Shown here in pieces: positions 1 to 7,589 of a DNA stretch of 62,928 nt. The notes beneath the pieces were generated by a model. That model was given only the letters and a program-made list of their open reading frames with translations, had not been told where the DNA came from and searched no databases. The first letter of the stretch is position 1, and the number at the start of each line of letters is the position of its first letter. The position numbers and the translations under genes were made by a program. The DNA is taken from contig JBGSQB010000220.1 in the NCBI GenBank assembly GCA_041738285.1, positions 1-62,928 on the forward strand, given 5' to 3'. This DNA is from SZUA-521 sp041738285 (GTDB taxonomy: Bacteria; Pseudomonadota; Gammaproteobacteria; Pseudomonadales; Azotimanducaceae).

Positions 1-114
1 GCGCCGGCGCGCGCTCGCCTGGCAGCCATACAGTGCCTACGCGGTCATGTATCTTTGGGCAGCGGCGGGTCGCCGCCGCGACGCAGCCAAAGGCGAGTGA
101 GGAACCCGGCCCCG

Positions 115-600
115 ATGTTCTACAGCTACATGGACTCTCCCGTTGGACGCCTGCTGCTCGCCGGTAGCCGCCATGCGCTGAAAATTGTCGGTTTCTCTCA
201 GGGCAGTCGCGCGCGCGGCACGGAAATCGGCTGGGAGCGGTTCGATGAGCCGTTCCGCCGCGTCAAACGCCAGCTCGGTGAATATTTCGACGGGCAGCGC
301 CGCACCTGGGACCTCGCCCTTGCCCCTGACGGTACCGACTTTCAGCGCGCCGTCTGGCAGGCGCTGATGAGCATTCCCTATGGCACCACGCGTTCCTACC
401 GGGACATCGCCGAACAGATCGGGCACGCCAAGGCCGTGCGTGCGGTGGGCGCCGCCAACGGCGCCAACCCCATCCCGGTGATCATTCCCTGCCATCGCGT
501 CATCGGTGCCGATGGTTCCCTCACGGGCTTCGGTGGCGGCCTCGACAAAAAGCGCTATCTGCTCGATCTCGAACGGCGGCACTCGGGGTTGTTCGAGTAG
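115..600 (+). CDS. ogt: Methylated-DNA--protein-cysteine S-methyltransferase
   Basis: This DNA repair protein moves alkyl groups from O6-alkylguanine (and O4-alkylthymine) to its own cysteine and is inactivated in the process. The 161-residue protein shows the family hallmark PCHR at residues 125-128, with the acceptor Cys126. The helix-turn-helix region RAVGAANGANP lies just before it, and the N-terminal half is the usual short ribonuclease-like domain. The frame stays open upstream to 55, but MFYSYMDSPVG at 115 matches how homologues begin and the upstream residues look non-coding. A repeat-bearing hairpin follows the stop. Whether it is Ogt or the C-terminal part of an Ada-type protein is settled by length: there is no Ada N-domain. 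Confidence 0.93.
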   Translation: MFYSYMDSPVGRLLLAGSRHALKIVGFSQGSRARGTEIGWERFDEPFRRVKRQLGEYFDGQRRTWDLALAPDGTDFQRAVWQALMSIPYGTTRSYRDIAEQIGHAKAVRAVGAANGANPIPVIIPCHRVIGADGSLTGFGGGLDKKRYLLDLERRHSGLFE

Positions 601-647
601 GGGGAAATAGGGGACAGGGAAATAGGGGACAGTTGACCTATTTCCCC
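601..647. repeat. AATAGGGGACAGTTGACCTATTT-type repeat forming a hairpin
   Basis: The unit GGGAAATAGGGGACAG occurs at 602-617 and again at 617-632. AGGGGACAGTTGACCTATTT lies at 624-643. The outer arms 601-611 (GGGGAAATAGG) and 637-647 (CCTATTTCCCC) are perfectly complementary, so the whole element can fold. It sits between two convergent genes and could act as a bidirectional transcription block, but there is no clear U-tract. The same core returns as an inverted pair at 57688-57764. The family resembles dispersed REP-type repeats of gammaproteobacteria; the link to a REP-associated transposase is recall, not shown here. Confidence 0.75.
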
Positions 648-652
648 TCAAA

Positions 653-1195
653 TCACTGCTTGTCGATCTTCCAGTACTTCGCGCCCTTGAAGGACAGGTC
701 GTACATCAGCCCTTTGTTGTCGAAAATGAAGCCGAGGATCGGCTCGCGCAGGTTGTCGGTGTCGATGCTCTTGCCGACACCGAACTGAATCACCGCGATG
801 CTGCCGTCGAGGCCGGCCTGCCAGTTCTGGCTGGCGCGGAATCTATCGAGCGCGTCCTGGGTCATGAACAGCACGACCTCGGTACGACCTTGAGCGCCGA
901 TCTGAAAGCCGAACGAGGCGGATGTCGTGCGATAGTACTGCACGGTCTGGCCGTTGACCTTGAGCGCGCCATCGCCGGCTGCAAAGCCGACCCCGATGCC
1001 GCCCTTGTAAACCCGTGGGAACACCAGTATCCCGCTCGATCGCGCGGCGAGTTCCTGACTCGCCGGCACCTCGGAGTAGAAGCGATCGAGCGCACCCTGT
1101 ACGCGGGCCTCGAATGCGGCGACATCGGCGGCCGCCGATGCCGCGAGCATGAAACTGAACGAAATTGCGGCACATGTGCGAATAAGCGCGGTCAT
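653..1195 (-). CDS. SYLF/YSC84-domain secreted protein
   Basis: This is a 180-residue protein with an N-terminal signal peptide (hydrophobic to about residue 22, ending SAAA). A SYLF (DUF500/YSC84-type) lipid-binding domain fills the remainder. Typical elements are the LVFPRVYKGGIGVGFAAGDGAL segment, the SFGFQIGAQ strand and a C-terminal GLMYDLSFKGAKYWKI. Bacterial members are exported and thought to bind phosphoinositide-like lipids or the outer membrane, but their role is unclear. It is convergent with the alkyltransferase gene and divergent from the gene at 1287, sharing a promoter region of about 90 bases. Confidence 0.85.
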   Translation of the reverse strand: MTALIRTCAAISFSFMLAASAAADVAAFEARVQGALDRFYSEVPASQELAARSSGILVFPRVYKGGIGVGFAAGDGALKVNGQTVQYYRTTSASFGFQIGAQGRTEVVLFMTQDALDRFRASQNWQAGLDGSIAVIQFGVGKSIDTDNLREPILGFIFDNKGLMYDLSFKGAKYWKIDKQ

Positions 1196-1286
1196 CGACG
1201 ACTCCCTGTCATCTGAAGTTGCTGCGCGCGTTATAGCAGAGTCGAGCGCCTCGGGTAGTATGCGCGGCTGCCTGACAGGGAGTGTG

Positions 1287-2192
1287 ATGACGGTGAAGCG
1301 CGCGCTATTGGGATTGGTACTGACGGTGGTGTGTTCTCCGCTCGGCGCGGAGACTCAGTTGAAGCGGATCGCGAGCCTCGACCATCCGCCGATGAACGAA
1401 ACCAGTGGCCTTGCGCGCGCCGCGCAGCCCGGTGTGTTCTGGGCTCACAACGACAGCGGTGATGACGCTCGCATCTTCGCCATCACTCTCGACGGCAAGC
1501 CGGTGATTCCGGACTATCTGGCGCGCCGCTATCGCGACGGTTCCTGGCCCGGCTTTCGCGTCCTCAACGCCTGGAACGTCGATTGGGAAGACATGGCGGC
1601 GGCCGACGACGTGCTGTACCTCGCCGACGTGGGCAACAACAGCAATGCCCGGCGCGACCTCGGCGTTTATTTCCTGCCGGAACCGAATCCCTATGCGGTG
1701 CCCGAAGGGCGCGCCATGGGCTTTCTGCCGATTCGCTATCCGGATCAGGACACCTTTCCAGCGCGGGAGTGGCACTTCGACTGCGAGGCGGTATTCGTAG
1801 CTGACGGCAAGCTCCACTTTCTGACCAAGCACCGCCGCCCCGGCGAGCAGGAAGGCTGGTTACCTGGCACCAAACTTTACCGGCTCGACTCGGCCCACAC
1901 CGACCGCGACAACGTGCTGACCTTCGTTGCCCGGCGCGACGATGTCGTGTTGCCGACGGCAGCGGAACTGTCTCCAGACGGCAGTCGCCTGGCGGTGCTC
2001 ACGTATGTGGCGGTGTGGATCTTCGACCGTCCCGTGGACGGCGACAACTGGCTCGCAAGCCCCACCCACACCATCCCGATCAGCCGGTTGCAGACCAAGA
2101 TCGTCGAGGCAGTGGCCTGGCGCGACGACCATACGCTGCTGATCGCCAACGAAAACCGGGATCTGTTCGAACTCGACCTGGACGCGAAGTAA
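1287..2192 (+). CDS. Exported protein of unknown function, possibly beta-propeller
   Basis: This is a 301-residue protein with a signal peptide MTVKRALLGLVLTVVCSPLGA. The open frame runs back to 1149, but ATG 1287 follows a GGGAG ribosome site and starts exactly at the signal peptide, so it is preferred. The mature part contains repeated strand-rich pieces such as FWAHNDSGDDARIFAI, DWEDMAAADDVLYLADVGNN and EAVAWRDDHTLLIANENRDLFEL. These recall NHL/SMP-30-like or phytase-like propellers seen in secreted calcium-binding hydrolases. No catalytic site can be assigned. Its stop codon lies inside the first palindrome of the TetR operator array. Confidence 0.75.
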   Translation: MTVKRALLGLVLTVVCSPLGAETQLKRIASLDHPPMNETSGLARAAQPGVFWAHNDSGDDARIFAITLDGKPVIPDYLARRYRDGSWPGFRVLNAWNVDWEDMAAADDVLYLADVGNNSNARRDLGVYFLPEPNPYAVPEGRAMGFLPIRYPDQDTFPAREWHFDCEAVFVADGKLHFLTKHRRPGEQEGWLPGTKLYRLDSAHTDRDNVLTFVARRDDVVLPTAAELSPDGSRLAVLTYVAVWIFDRPVDGDNWLASPTHTIPISRLQTKIVEAVAWRDDHTLLIANENRDLFELDLDAK

Positions 2193-2225
2193 CTACACAG
2201 TTACTATAAGTAACTATACGGTTAC
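2189..2225. promoter_or_regulatory. Palindrome array, probable TetR operator
   Basis: GTAACTACACAGTTAC (2189-2204) is a perfect 6-base inverted repeat with a 4-base spacer. GTAACTATACGGTTAC (2210-2225) repeats it with one mismatch. The two overlap a third palindrome, AGTTACT-ATA-AGTAACT (2199-2215). Start-to-start distance is 21 bases, two helical turns. The array ends 14 bases before the TetR start at 2240, so autoregulation is the simplest reading. Confidence 0.75.
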
Positions 2226-2239
2226 TTAGAGTACGACCG

Positions 2240-2878
2240 ATGTCCGTACGCGACCCCGATCGCACCCGGGCAGCGATCTTCGATGCCGCGCTTGCGGAGT
2301 TTGCGGCCCTCGGTCCCGCGGGGGCCCGGGTCGACGCCATTGCCGCCGCTGCCCGGGTCAACAAGCGGATGCTCTATCACTACTTTGGCAGCAAGGAAGG
2401 GCTGTACGCCGCGCTGCGGGAGGCTCAGACCGAACGCCTGAGTGCGTCACTGTTCAGTGCGGGCGAGGCCATCGGTGAGCAACTTGCTCAGTCCCAACGG
2501 CGGCTGATCGACGAGGGTGACTGGACACGGCTCGCAGTGTGGGAGGCGCTCGATGAACCGTCATCCCGCGCGCCCGCATCGGATGATTGGGCGGTGAGTG
2601 TCGCGGCGCTGCGGACGGCACAGGGCAGCGGCGAAGTCGCGGCCGATCTCGATGCGGCTCAGTTGCTCTTGTCGATGGTGGCGCTGGTGATGTTTCCGCT
2701 TGCGTTTCCCCAGCTGACGACGGCTATCACCGGTCTTGCGCCAAGCGATCCATTGTTTGCTCTGCGCCGTGCTGAGTTTCTCAAAGCCTTCGGCAGTCGC
2801 CTCACCGGCGCACCGTTGGCAAAGCCGCGCTACCGACTGAATGCGACCACTCGGCGGCCGGAGCGACTAGCGGAATAG
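2240..2878 (+). CDS. TetR/AcrR family transcriptional regulator
   Basis: This is a 212-residue DNA-binding repressor. Residues 8-55 form the TetR helix-turn-helix: TRAAIFDAALAEFAALG, then VDAIAAAARVNKRMLYHYFGSKEGLYAAL. The C-terminal ligand-binding part is divergent and gives no clue to the inducer. The start ATG at 2240 lies just after the palindrome array, which is the likely autoregulatory operator. The 3' end overlaps the convergent aminotransferase gene by 12 bases. No obvious target operon lies beside it, so it may control itself and distant genes. Confidence 0.9.
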   Translation: MSVRDPDRTRAAIFDAALAEFAALGPAGARVDAIAAAARVNKRMLYHYFGSKEGLYAALREAQTERLSASLFSAGEAIGEQLAQSQRRLIDEGDWTRLAVWEALDEPSSRAPASDDWAVSVAALRTAQGSGEVAADLDAAQLLLSMVALVMFPLAFPQLTTAITGLAPSDPLFALRRAEFLKAFGSRLTGAPLAKPRYRLNATTRRPERLAE

Positions 2879-4210
2879 CCCGTCGGCAGCGACGTCCGCA
2901 AGCGAGGCTCGGAACACATCGATCAGGATGTCGACATCGCTCGGCGCGTGCGCCGCGCACAGGAATGCACGCTGTGTGCCGGGCACCAGCACACCCCGAT
3001 TGAGCGCATGCAGGTAGAACGCCTTTTCCGCGGCGTTCTGATCGGCGCGGATGTCGCGTGCGTTCTCGACCGGTTGGTGCTGAAAGAAGAGGTGAAACAT
3101 CGAGCCAACGTTCTTCATCTGCACGGGTAGCTGTCGGTCTTTGCAGTAGCTGTTGATCGCGGCTGCGAGACGATCGCCTTCGCCGTTGATGCGGGGATAG
3201 ATCTCGGGGTGTGCCTTCAGGTAACTGACCATGGCTGTGCCTGCCGCCATGGTGAGTGGATTCCCCGAGAACGTGCCGCCGGAAAAGATTCCGCGCTCGG
3301 CGCCAAGACCGGTGAATACGTTCATGACGTCGGCGCGCCCGGCGATTGCGCCCACGGGCATGCCGCCGCCCAACGTCTTGCCATAGGTCGCGAGGTCAGA
3401 TTTGACCCCGAACAATCCTTGCGCGCCTTCATAGCGCACGCGAAAGCCGGTGATCACCTCATCGATGATGAGCAGCACACCGCTTGCGCGGCACACCGCA
3501 GCCAGTTCGCGCAGGAATTCGCCGGCGTCGGGCTGGGGATTGGAACTCTGCACCCCCTCGATGATGACGGCGGCAAGATCTGCCTTGCGGGCGCGGATGA
3601 TGTCGAACGCTGCGCGATGCCGATACGGCAGCATCACCATGAGATCAGTGATCGCGCGCGGCACACCACGCCCCATTGGCAGCTTGCCGAGTGCTTCGGG
3701 CGGTGTGCCCGGCTGTGCCACCACCATGCCGTAGTCGTGGGCGCCGTGGTAGCAGCCGTCGAACAGCGCGATGTGTTCTCGGCCGGTAAATCCTCGTGCC
3801 GCACGCATCGCATAGAACGTCGCCTCGGTGCCGGTGTTGCAGAACACCACCCGCTCACCGCACGGGCTCGCTTCTTTGAGCAGTTCCGCGAGCGCCATCT
3901 GCGCTGTGGTGTGAATGCCGAACATCCAGCCCTTGTCGGCGCGCTCGACGATGGCATCGCGAATCACCGGGTGGCGGTGGCCGAGCATGTGCAGACCGAA
4001 TCCTACGGACGTGTCGATGTACGAATTGCCGTCGGCATCGGTGACGCGACAGCCATCCCCGCTGTCGAGAAAGATCGGGTGCGGCATCTCGAGGTTTGCG
4101 GCAAGGCCGGAATTGAGCACTTCGGCCCGTGCCGCGGAGATCTCGCGACAGCGCGACGTCTTGGCGATGAGTTCGGCGCGGGCCGCATCGAGGCGCGGGG
4201 TATCAGCCAC
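2867..4210 (-). CDS. Glutamate-1-semialdehyde aminomutase-like class III aminotransferase
   Basis: This is a PLP enzyme of the HemL-like branch of class III aminotransferases, 447 residues from GTG 4210. Seen: NTGTEA (about 125-130) for phosphate binding, DGCYHGAHD, LLIIDEVITGFRV with the ring-nitrogen Asp near 250, and ATYGKTLGGGMPVGA with the Schiff-base Lys near 278. In true HemL the segment after the central strand reads EPVAGN; here it is EGVQSSNPQP, so the substrate may not be glutamate semialdehyde. GTG overlaps the aroA stop by 8 bases, indicating translational coupling. An in-frame ATG at 4261 exists inside aroA but is less likely as the start. Confidence 0.8.
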   Translation of the reverse strand: MADTPRLDAARAELIAKTSRCREISAARAEVLNSGLAANLEMPHPIFLDSGDGCRVTDADGNSYIDTSVGFGLHMLGHRHPVIRDAIVERADKGWMFGIHTTAQMALAELLKEASPCGERVVFCNTGTEATFYAMRAARGFTGREHIALFDGCYHGAHDYGMVVAQPGTPPEALGKLPMGRGVPRAITDLMVMLPYRHRAAFDIIRARKADLAAVIIEGVQSSNPQPDAGEFLRELAAVCRASGVLLIIDEVITGFRVRYEGAQGLFGVKSDLATYGKTLGGGMPVGAIAGRADVMNVFTGLGAERGIFSGGTFSGNPLTMAAGTAMVSYLKAHPEIYPRINGEGDRLAAAINSYCKDRQLPVQMKNVGSMFHLFFQHQPVENARDIRADQNAAEKAFYLHALNRGVLVPGTQRAFLCAAHAPSDVDILIDVFRASLADVAADGLFR

Positions 4211-5483
4211 GGTGGCAGATGCTCTCGAACACGGTGAAGTAATCGGGAAAAGTCTTGGCAACGCAGTCCGGGTCTCGAATCGTCACACCTACACCCCCGA
4301 GTGCGATGAGAGAGAAACACATGGCCATGCGGTGATCATCATAAGTTTCGATCGTCGCCGCGCGCAGCGTGGCCGGCGGTGTGATCTCGATGTCGTCACC
4401 AGCAACCGCGACCGTCGCCCCGACATTGCGCAGTTGCTCAGCAAGCGCCGCCATGCGATCGGTTTCCTTTACGCGCCAGTTGCCAACGTTGCGAATGCGC
4501 GTTGTACCGTGTGCGAACAGCGCGAGCACTGCAACGGTCATGGCCGCATCTGGTATCGCGTTCAGATCCATGTCGATGGCGGTCAGTGGCGCGCGCTTGA
4601 CCGCGACGTAGTCGGCGCCGACGTCGATCGCCGCACCCATCTGCCTCAATACGTCGATGAAGGCGACGTCACCTTGAATGCTGCCGGCGCCGATGCCTTC
4701 TACACGCGCCGTGCCGGCGATCGCGCCGGCGGCGAGGAAATAGGTCGCGGCAGACGCATCGCCCTCCACCATCAGCGCCCCGGGTGGGGTATAGCTGCCG
4801 ATCGGCACCCTGAATCTGCGATAGTCGTCATGTCGCGCGTCGATGCCGAACCGCCGCATCAGATCGAGCGTGATGTCGAGATACGGCTTGGAGACCTGCT
4901 CACCGGTGATGTTGATCGTGATCGGCGCGCGGGCGAGCGGCGCCGCCATCAAGAGCGATGTCAGAAACTGACTCGACACGGCGCCCGACATGCTGACCTC
5001 GCCTCCGTCGAGCCCACCGCCGATCACTTCGAGGGGCGGGAAGCCTTCAGAGCTCAGGTAGCGCACCTTGCCTCCGAGCGCGCGCAGCGGCGTTACCAGA
5101 TCGGCGATGGGGCGCTCGCTCATGCGGGCATTGCCCAGCAGTCGAAACGTACCCTTACCAAGACAGAGTGCAGCCGTCAGCGGTCGATAGGCCGTGCCGG
5201 CCATGCCGAGGAACAGCTCACCATCGAACTCCGGATCGGTGCACAACGGACCGGATCGACCCTCAATGGAGATTGCGTCGCCCGAAACGCGCACGTGCAC
5301 GCCGAGTGCGCTCAGCGCAGCGAGCATGTAGCGGGTATCGTCGCTCGCCAGCAGGTTTGTGATGCGGGTGGTGCCACGTGCGAGCGCGGCCAGTAACAGC
5401 GCGCGATTGGAGATGCTCTTCGAACCAGGCAGGCGAACGGTGCCGGCAATGCGAGTGACGGGGGCGATCGTGAGTGTCTTCAA
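4203..5483 (-). CDS. aroA: 3-phosphoshikimate 1-carboxyvinyltransferase (EPSP synthase)
   Basis: AroA condenses shikimate-3-phosphate with phosphoenolpyruvate, the sixth step of the shikimate pathway. The 426-residue length is normal. LPGSKSISNRALLLAALA at 18-35 carries the conserved Lys22 and Ser/Arg pair. LLGNARMSERP and the C-terminal ETYDDHRMAMCFSLIAL followed by DPDCVAKTFPDYF are the other signatures. It resembles class I enzymes in its NARMSERP region, though no inhibitor phenotype should be read from this. It is the upstream partner of the aminotransferase gene and has no serC, hisC or cmk next to it. Confidence 0.96.
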   Translation of the reverse strand: MKTLTIAPVTRIAGTVRLPGSKSISNRALLLAALARGTTRITNLLASDDTRYMLAALSALGVHVRVSGDAISIEGRSGPLCTDPEFDGELFLGMAGTAYRPLTAALCLGKGTFRLLGNARMSERPIADLVTPLRALGGKVRYLSSEGFPPLEVIGGGLDGGEVSMSGAVSSQFLTSLLMAAPLARAPITINITGEQVSKPYLDITLDLMRRFGIDARHDDYRRFRVPIGSYTPPGALMVEGDASAATYFLAAGAIAGTARVEGIGAGSIQGDVAFIDVLRQMGAAIDVGADYVAVKRAPLTAIDMDLNAIPDAAMTVAVLALFAHGTTRIRNVGNWRVKETDRMAALAEQLRNVGATVAVAGDDIEITPPATLRAATIETYDDHRMAMCFSLIALGGVGVTIRDPDCVAKTFPDYFTVFESICHRG

Positions 5484-5520
5484 TGTGCGGCACCTGAGAT
5501 AGGGCGGTAGGATACCGCAG

Positions 5521-6111
5521 ATGAATCCAACCCAGATTGCGCTGACCCGCTTCGTCGATGCATACGTAGCACGGTTCCCTCAGCTCTATGACCCGTTCGA
5601 TGAGTCGTGGCGATCGCCGTGCGAACTCGAGGCGCCGGTCATGGCTTCGTCAGGGGAGCGCATCGTGCGCTGGCAGCCGACGCGACGCCAGGTCGCGGAC
5701 GACTTTGCCGGCGTCGAGCGAGCACTCGAGATCACTGTGCATGCCGACGTGAGGTCCTACTACGGCAGCTACTGGTCGGGTGGCCTCGAAGCGACGGCCT
5801 CAGAAGGTCACGTCAGCCTGCTCTTGCTCTGGAATACCGAGGATGCCGATCGACTGCAGGAAAACCTGATCGGACATGCCATTGCCAAGCAGCGCGCGCG
5901 GGCACCCTTCACGGTGTTCTTTGCCTGTACCGAACCCGACTCGGATCTGTTTCTGGCAGTCGATAACGCAACTGGCCGGGTGGTGCTGGAGAAGCCGGGT
6001 CACAAGCCGATTCGCGAGGTGGCGCCCTCACTCGCTGCGTTTCTCGATCGTCTGACGCCCGCGCCCCCCGACCTTCATCCGGCGCGCGGCATGTTGTCGA
6101 CGTTGGGGTGA
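5521..6111 (+). CDS. syd: SecY-interacting protein Syd
   Basis: Syd is a small cytosolic protein that associates with the SecY translocon and is thought to check for misassembled channels. The 196 residues align well with the remembered E. coli Syd pattern: SPC near the start, VRWQPTRR, VERALEITVHADVRSYYGSYWSGGLEA, then the strongly conserved LQENLIGHAIAKQRARAPFTVFFACTE. Syd is essentially confined to gammaproteobacteria, so it helps identify the host. It is divergent from aroA, and its 3' end overlaps the convergent sensor gene by 37 bases. Confidence 0.92.
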   Translation: MNPTQIALTRFVDAYVARFPQLYDPFDESWRSPCELEAPVMASSGERIVRWQPTRRQVADDFAGVERALEITVHADVRSYYGSYWSGGLEATASEGHVSLLLLWNTEDADRLQENLIGHAIAKQRARAPFTVFFACTEPDSDLFLAVDNATGRVVLEKPGHKPIREVAPSLAAFLDRLTPAPPDLHPARGMLSTLG

Positions 6112-6572
6112 CGCGGGTCGCGGGGTCCATGGCCGCGGTGCGGGCGCTGCATCGATCGTGCGAGCGCTTCGCGTTCGGCGAGGTTGAGGCGCGCAACCAC
6201 GGCCACGAACGATGCATGAGATTGCGACTGCACCGACGTGAGACGACGCTGCAGTCGCTCCAAGGCCGCGGTGAGTTCGGCTGCGTCGAACGGCTCGGCA
6301 ACGATGGCCGCATACAGCGCGCGCTGATCCCCACGCGTTCCGCGTATTTCACCACGTAGCCCGCGCATGTGTTCGCGCATCGTCGGCGCGATCTCCTCGC
6401 GCCGATCCTCGGGCAACGTCCGCAGGTAGCGCATGTAGCCGGCAGTTGGATCCGCCACCGGTCCGAACGGCGGCGGTGAGTCGCTGGCGATTCGGCCAAC
6501 CACGAATCCGATCAACAGCAGATTCACGATCGCCGAAACGATGAGCCCCCCGATCAGCCATCTATTGCGCAT
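6075..6572 (-). CDS. Membrane-anchored periplasmic heavy-metal-sensor-like protein (Spy/CnrX type)
   Basis: The 165-residue protein has one N-terminal membrane segment (WLIGGLIVSAIVNLLLIGFVVG) and a mostly helical, Arg-rich periplasmic domain. The EEIAPTMREHMRGLRGEIRGTRGDQRALYAAIVAEPFDAAELTAAL pattern is typical of the periplasmic metal-sensor or Spy/CpxP-like fold. ATG 6572 lies in the stop region of the upstream gene (11-base overlap); an earlier in-frame ATG at 6632 would add residues within that gene. As the last gene of the ECF sigma operon it probably feeds a signal to the anti-sigma partner, as CnrX does for CnrY/CnrH. The metal is unknown. Confidence 0.75.
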   Translation of the reverse strand: MRNRWLIGGLIVSAIVNLLLIGFVVGRIASDSPPPFGPVADPTAGYMRYLRTLPEDRREEIAPTMREHMRGLRGEIRGTRGDQRALYAAIVAEPFDAAELTAALERLQRRLTSVQSQSHASFVAVVARLNLAEREALARSMQRPHRGHGPRDPRHPNVDNMPRAG

Positions 6573-6999
6573 CGTCGTAGTCCTCGATGTGCTCGAACGC
6601 GAGCAGTGTGAATTCATCGGCCAGAGAATCATCCGTACTTGTCGGGTTCATGCCGAGACCGAGCCCCAGACCGATCAGGAGCGGCACGAGCGCAAGGGCT
6701 GCGGGACGCAGGCCCCATGAGCCGTAGGCAATCCAATCGAGGAAGCCGTCGACCCAGCCAGCTTCGCGAACCCGCACCGAGCCGAGGATTCGCCCCCGCA
6801 TGTCGCGTCCGGCAGTCGCTGGCACGGGCACGTCATTGAGCAGCGCATCGAGTGCCTGCGACTGCCGCAACAGACGCTGTGCATCGGTCGTCCGGAGCAC
6901 TTCATCGACGCTCTCGCGCAAGGCCGCGGGCCAGCGATCGAGGTCACTGCCGTGGATGTCGACTAACCTTTCGAATGCATTCAGATCCAACTGATTCAT
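6562..6999 (-). CDS. Small single-pass membrane protein, probable anti-sigma factor
   Basis: This is a 145-residue protein starting MNQLDLNAFERLVDIHG at 6999. ATGA is shared with the sigma-factor stop. The N-terminal half is soluble and helical. It includes DLDRWPAALRESVDEVLRTTDAQRLLRQSQALDALL, which resembles anti-sigma or zinc-less repressor tails. There is one strong membrane span, LRPAALALVPLLIGLGLGLGM, and a short acidic periplasmic tail. Position between an ECF sigma gene and a periplasmic sensor gene is the main argument for an anti-sigma role. No named anti-sigma domain (for example a zinc HxxxCxxC) is visible. Confidence 0.7.
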   Translation of the reverse strand: MNQLDLNAFERLVDIHGSDLDRWPAALRESVDEVLRTTDAQRLLRQSQALDALLNDVPVPATAGRDMRGRILGSVRVREAGWVDGFLDWIAYGSWGLRPAALALVPLLIGLGLGLGMNPTSTDDSLADEFTLLAFEHIEDYDDAQ

Positions 7000-7565
7000 G
7001 ACCCTTCCATCTGATAATCGATGTCCGCTTTCAAAGCGAGCTTCAACGCCCTGCGCGCGCGGGACAGGAGCGATTCGAGTGCGTCGATACTGACTTCGAG
7101 TACGGCAGCGGCCTCGACGTTGCTCATTCCCTGGTAGTGACACAGCAGCAAAGCGGTGCGCTGTCGCTCCGGCAATTGCGCAATCGCACGACGCACTCGC
7201 GCCTGTAGTCGCGAGCGTTCCAGTGCGGTATCGAGCGCGTGACCTTCATCGACTGGTTCGGGCAGCACTTCGGTCGTTTGTTCGCGATGCTTGCGAAAGC
7301 CGTCGATCGCGAGGTTGCGGCCGATGCGGTACAGCCAGGTCGTGAACCGCACCCGCCCGGGCTGCCACCGATGCGCCTGCCGCCACAGCCGAAGGAACGT
7401 CTCCTGGGCGAGCTCCTCGGCGTCGGCGGCATTGCCACAGGTGCGATACAGGAACGCGCGCAGCGGCTCGAGGTGGCGGTCGATGAGCCGCGTGAATGCT
7501 GATGCATCGTGCGTTGTTACCGCAGTCATCAGTACTTCGTCCGACTCATCGTTTGCGTTGCCCAA
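6996..7565 (-). CDS. ECF-type RNA polymerase sigma factor
   Basis: This 189-residue sigma-70 protein has only regions 2 and 4. Region 2 runs about 25-95 with LRAFLYRTCGNAADAEELAQETFLRLWRQ and RFTTWLYRIGRNLAIDGFRKHRE. Region 4 is about 128-182 with LPERQRTALLLCHYQGMSNVEAAAVLEVSIDALESLLSRARRALK, whose HTH would bind the -35 element. It directs polymerase to stress-response promoters and is normally held by the adjacent membrane protein. It sits 24 bases after the EF-hand gene and overlaps the probable anti-sigma gene, so the four genes are one unit. Confidence 0.93.
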   Translation of the reverse strand: MGNANDESDEVLMTAVTTHDASAFTRLIDRHLEPLRAFLYRTCGNAADAEELAQETFLRLWRQAHRWQPGRVRFTTWLYRIGRNLAIDGFRKHREQTTEVLPEPVDEGHALDTALERSRLQARVRRAIAQLPERQRTALLLCHYQGMSNVEAAAVLEVSIDALESLLSRARRALKLALKADIDYQMEGS

Positions 7566-7589
7566 AGCCTGCGGTGTCCCCGATCCCGA

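Noticed and set aside
1149..1286. Upstream extension of the gene at 1287
   Set aside because: The extra residues overlap the divergent SYLF gene and lack coding character; the signal peptide begins at 1287.
3209..4237. Long plus-strand open frame antisense to the aminotransferase
   Set aside because: It is a shadow of the class III aminotransferase on the other strand: high-GC codon pattern, no recognisable domain, and the minus frame has full catalytic motifs.
3915..5396. Long plus-strand open frame of 493 codons
   Set aside because: It lies antisense to aroA and part of the aminotransferase gene and has a low-complexity Arg/His-rich sequence. AroA is clearly the real gene.
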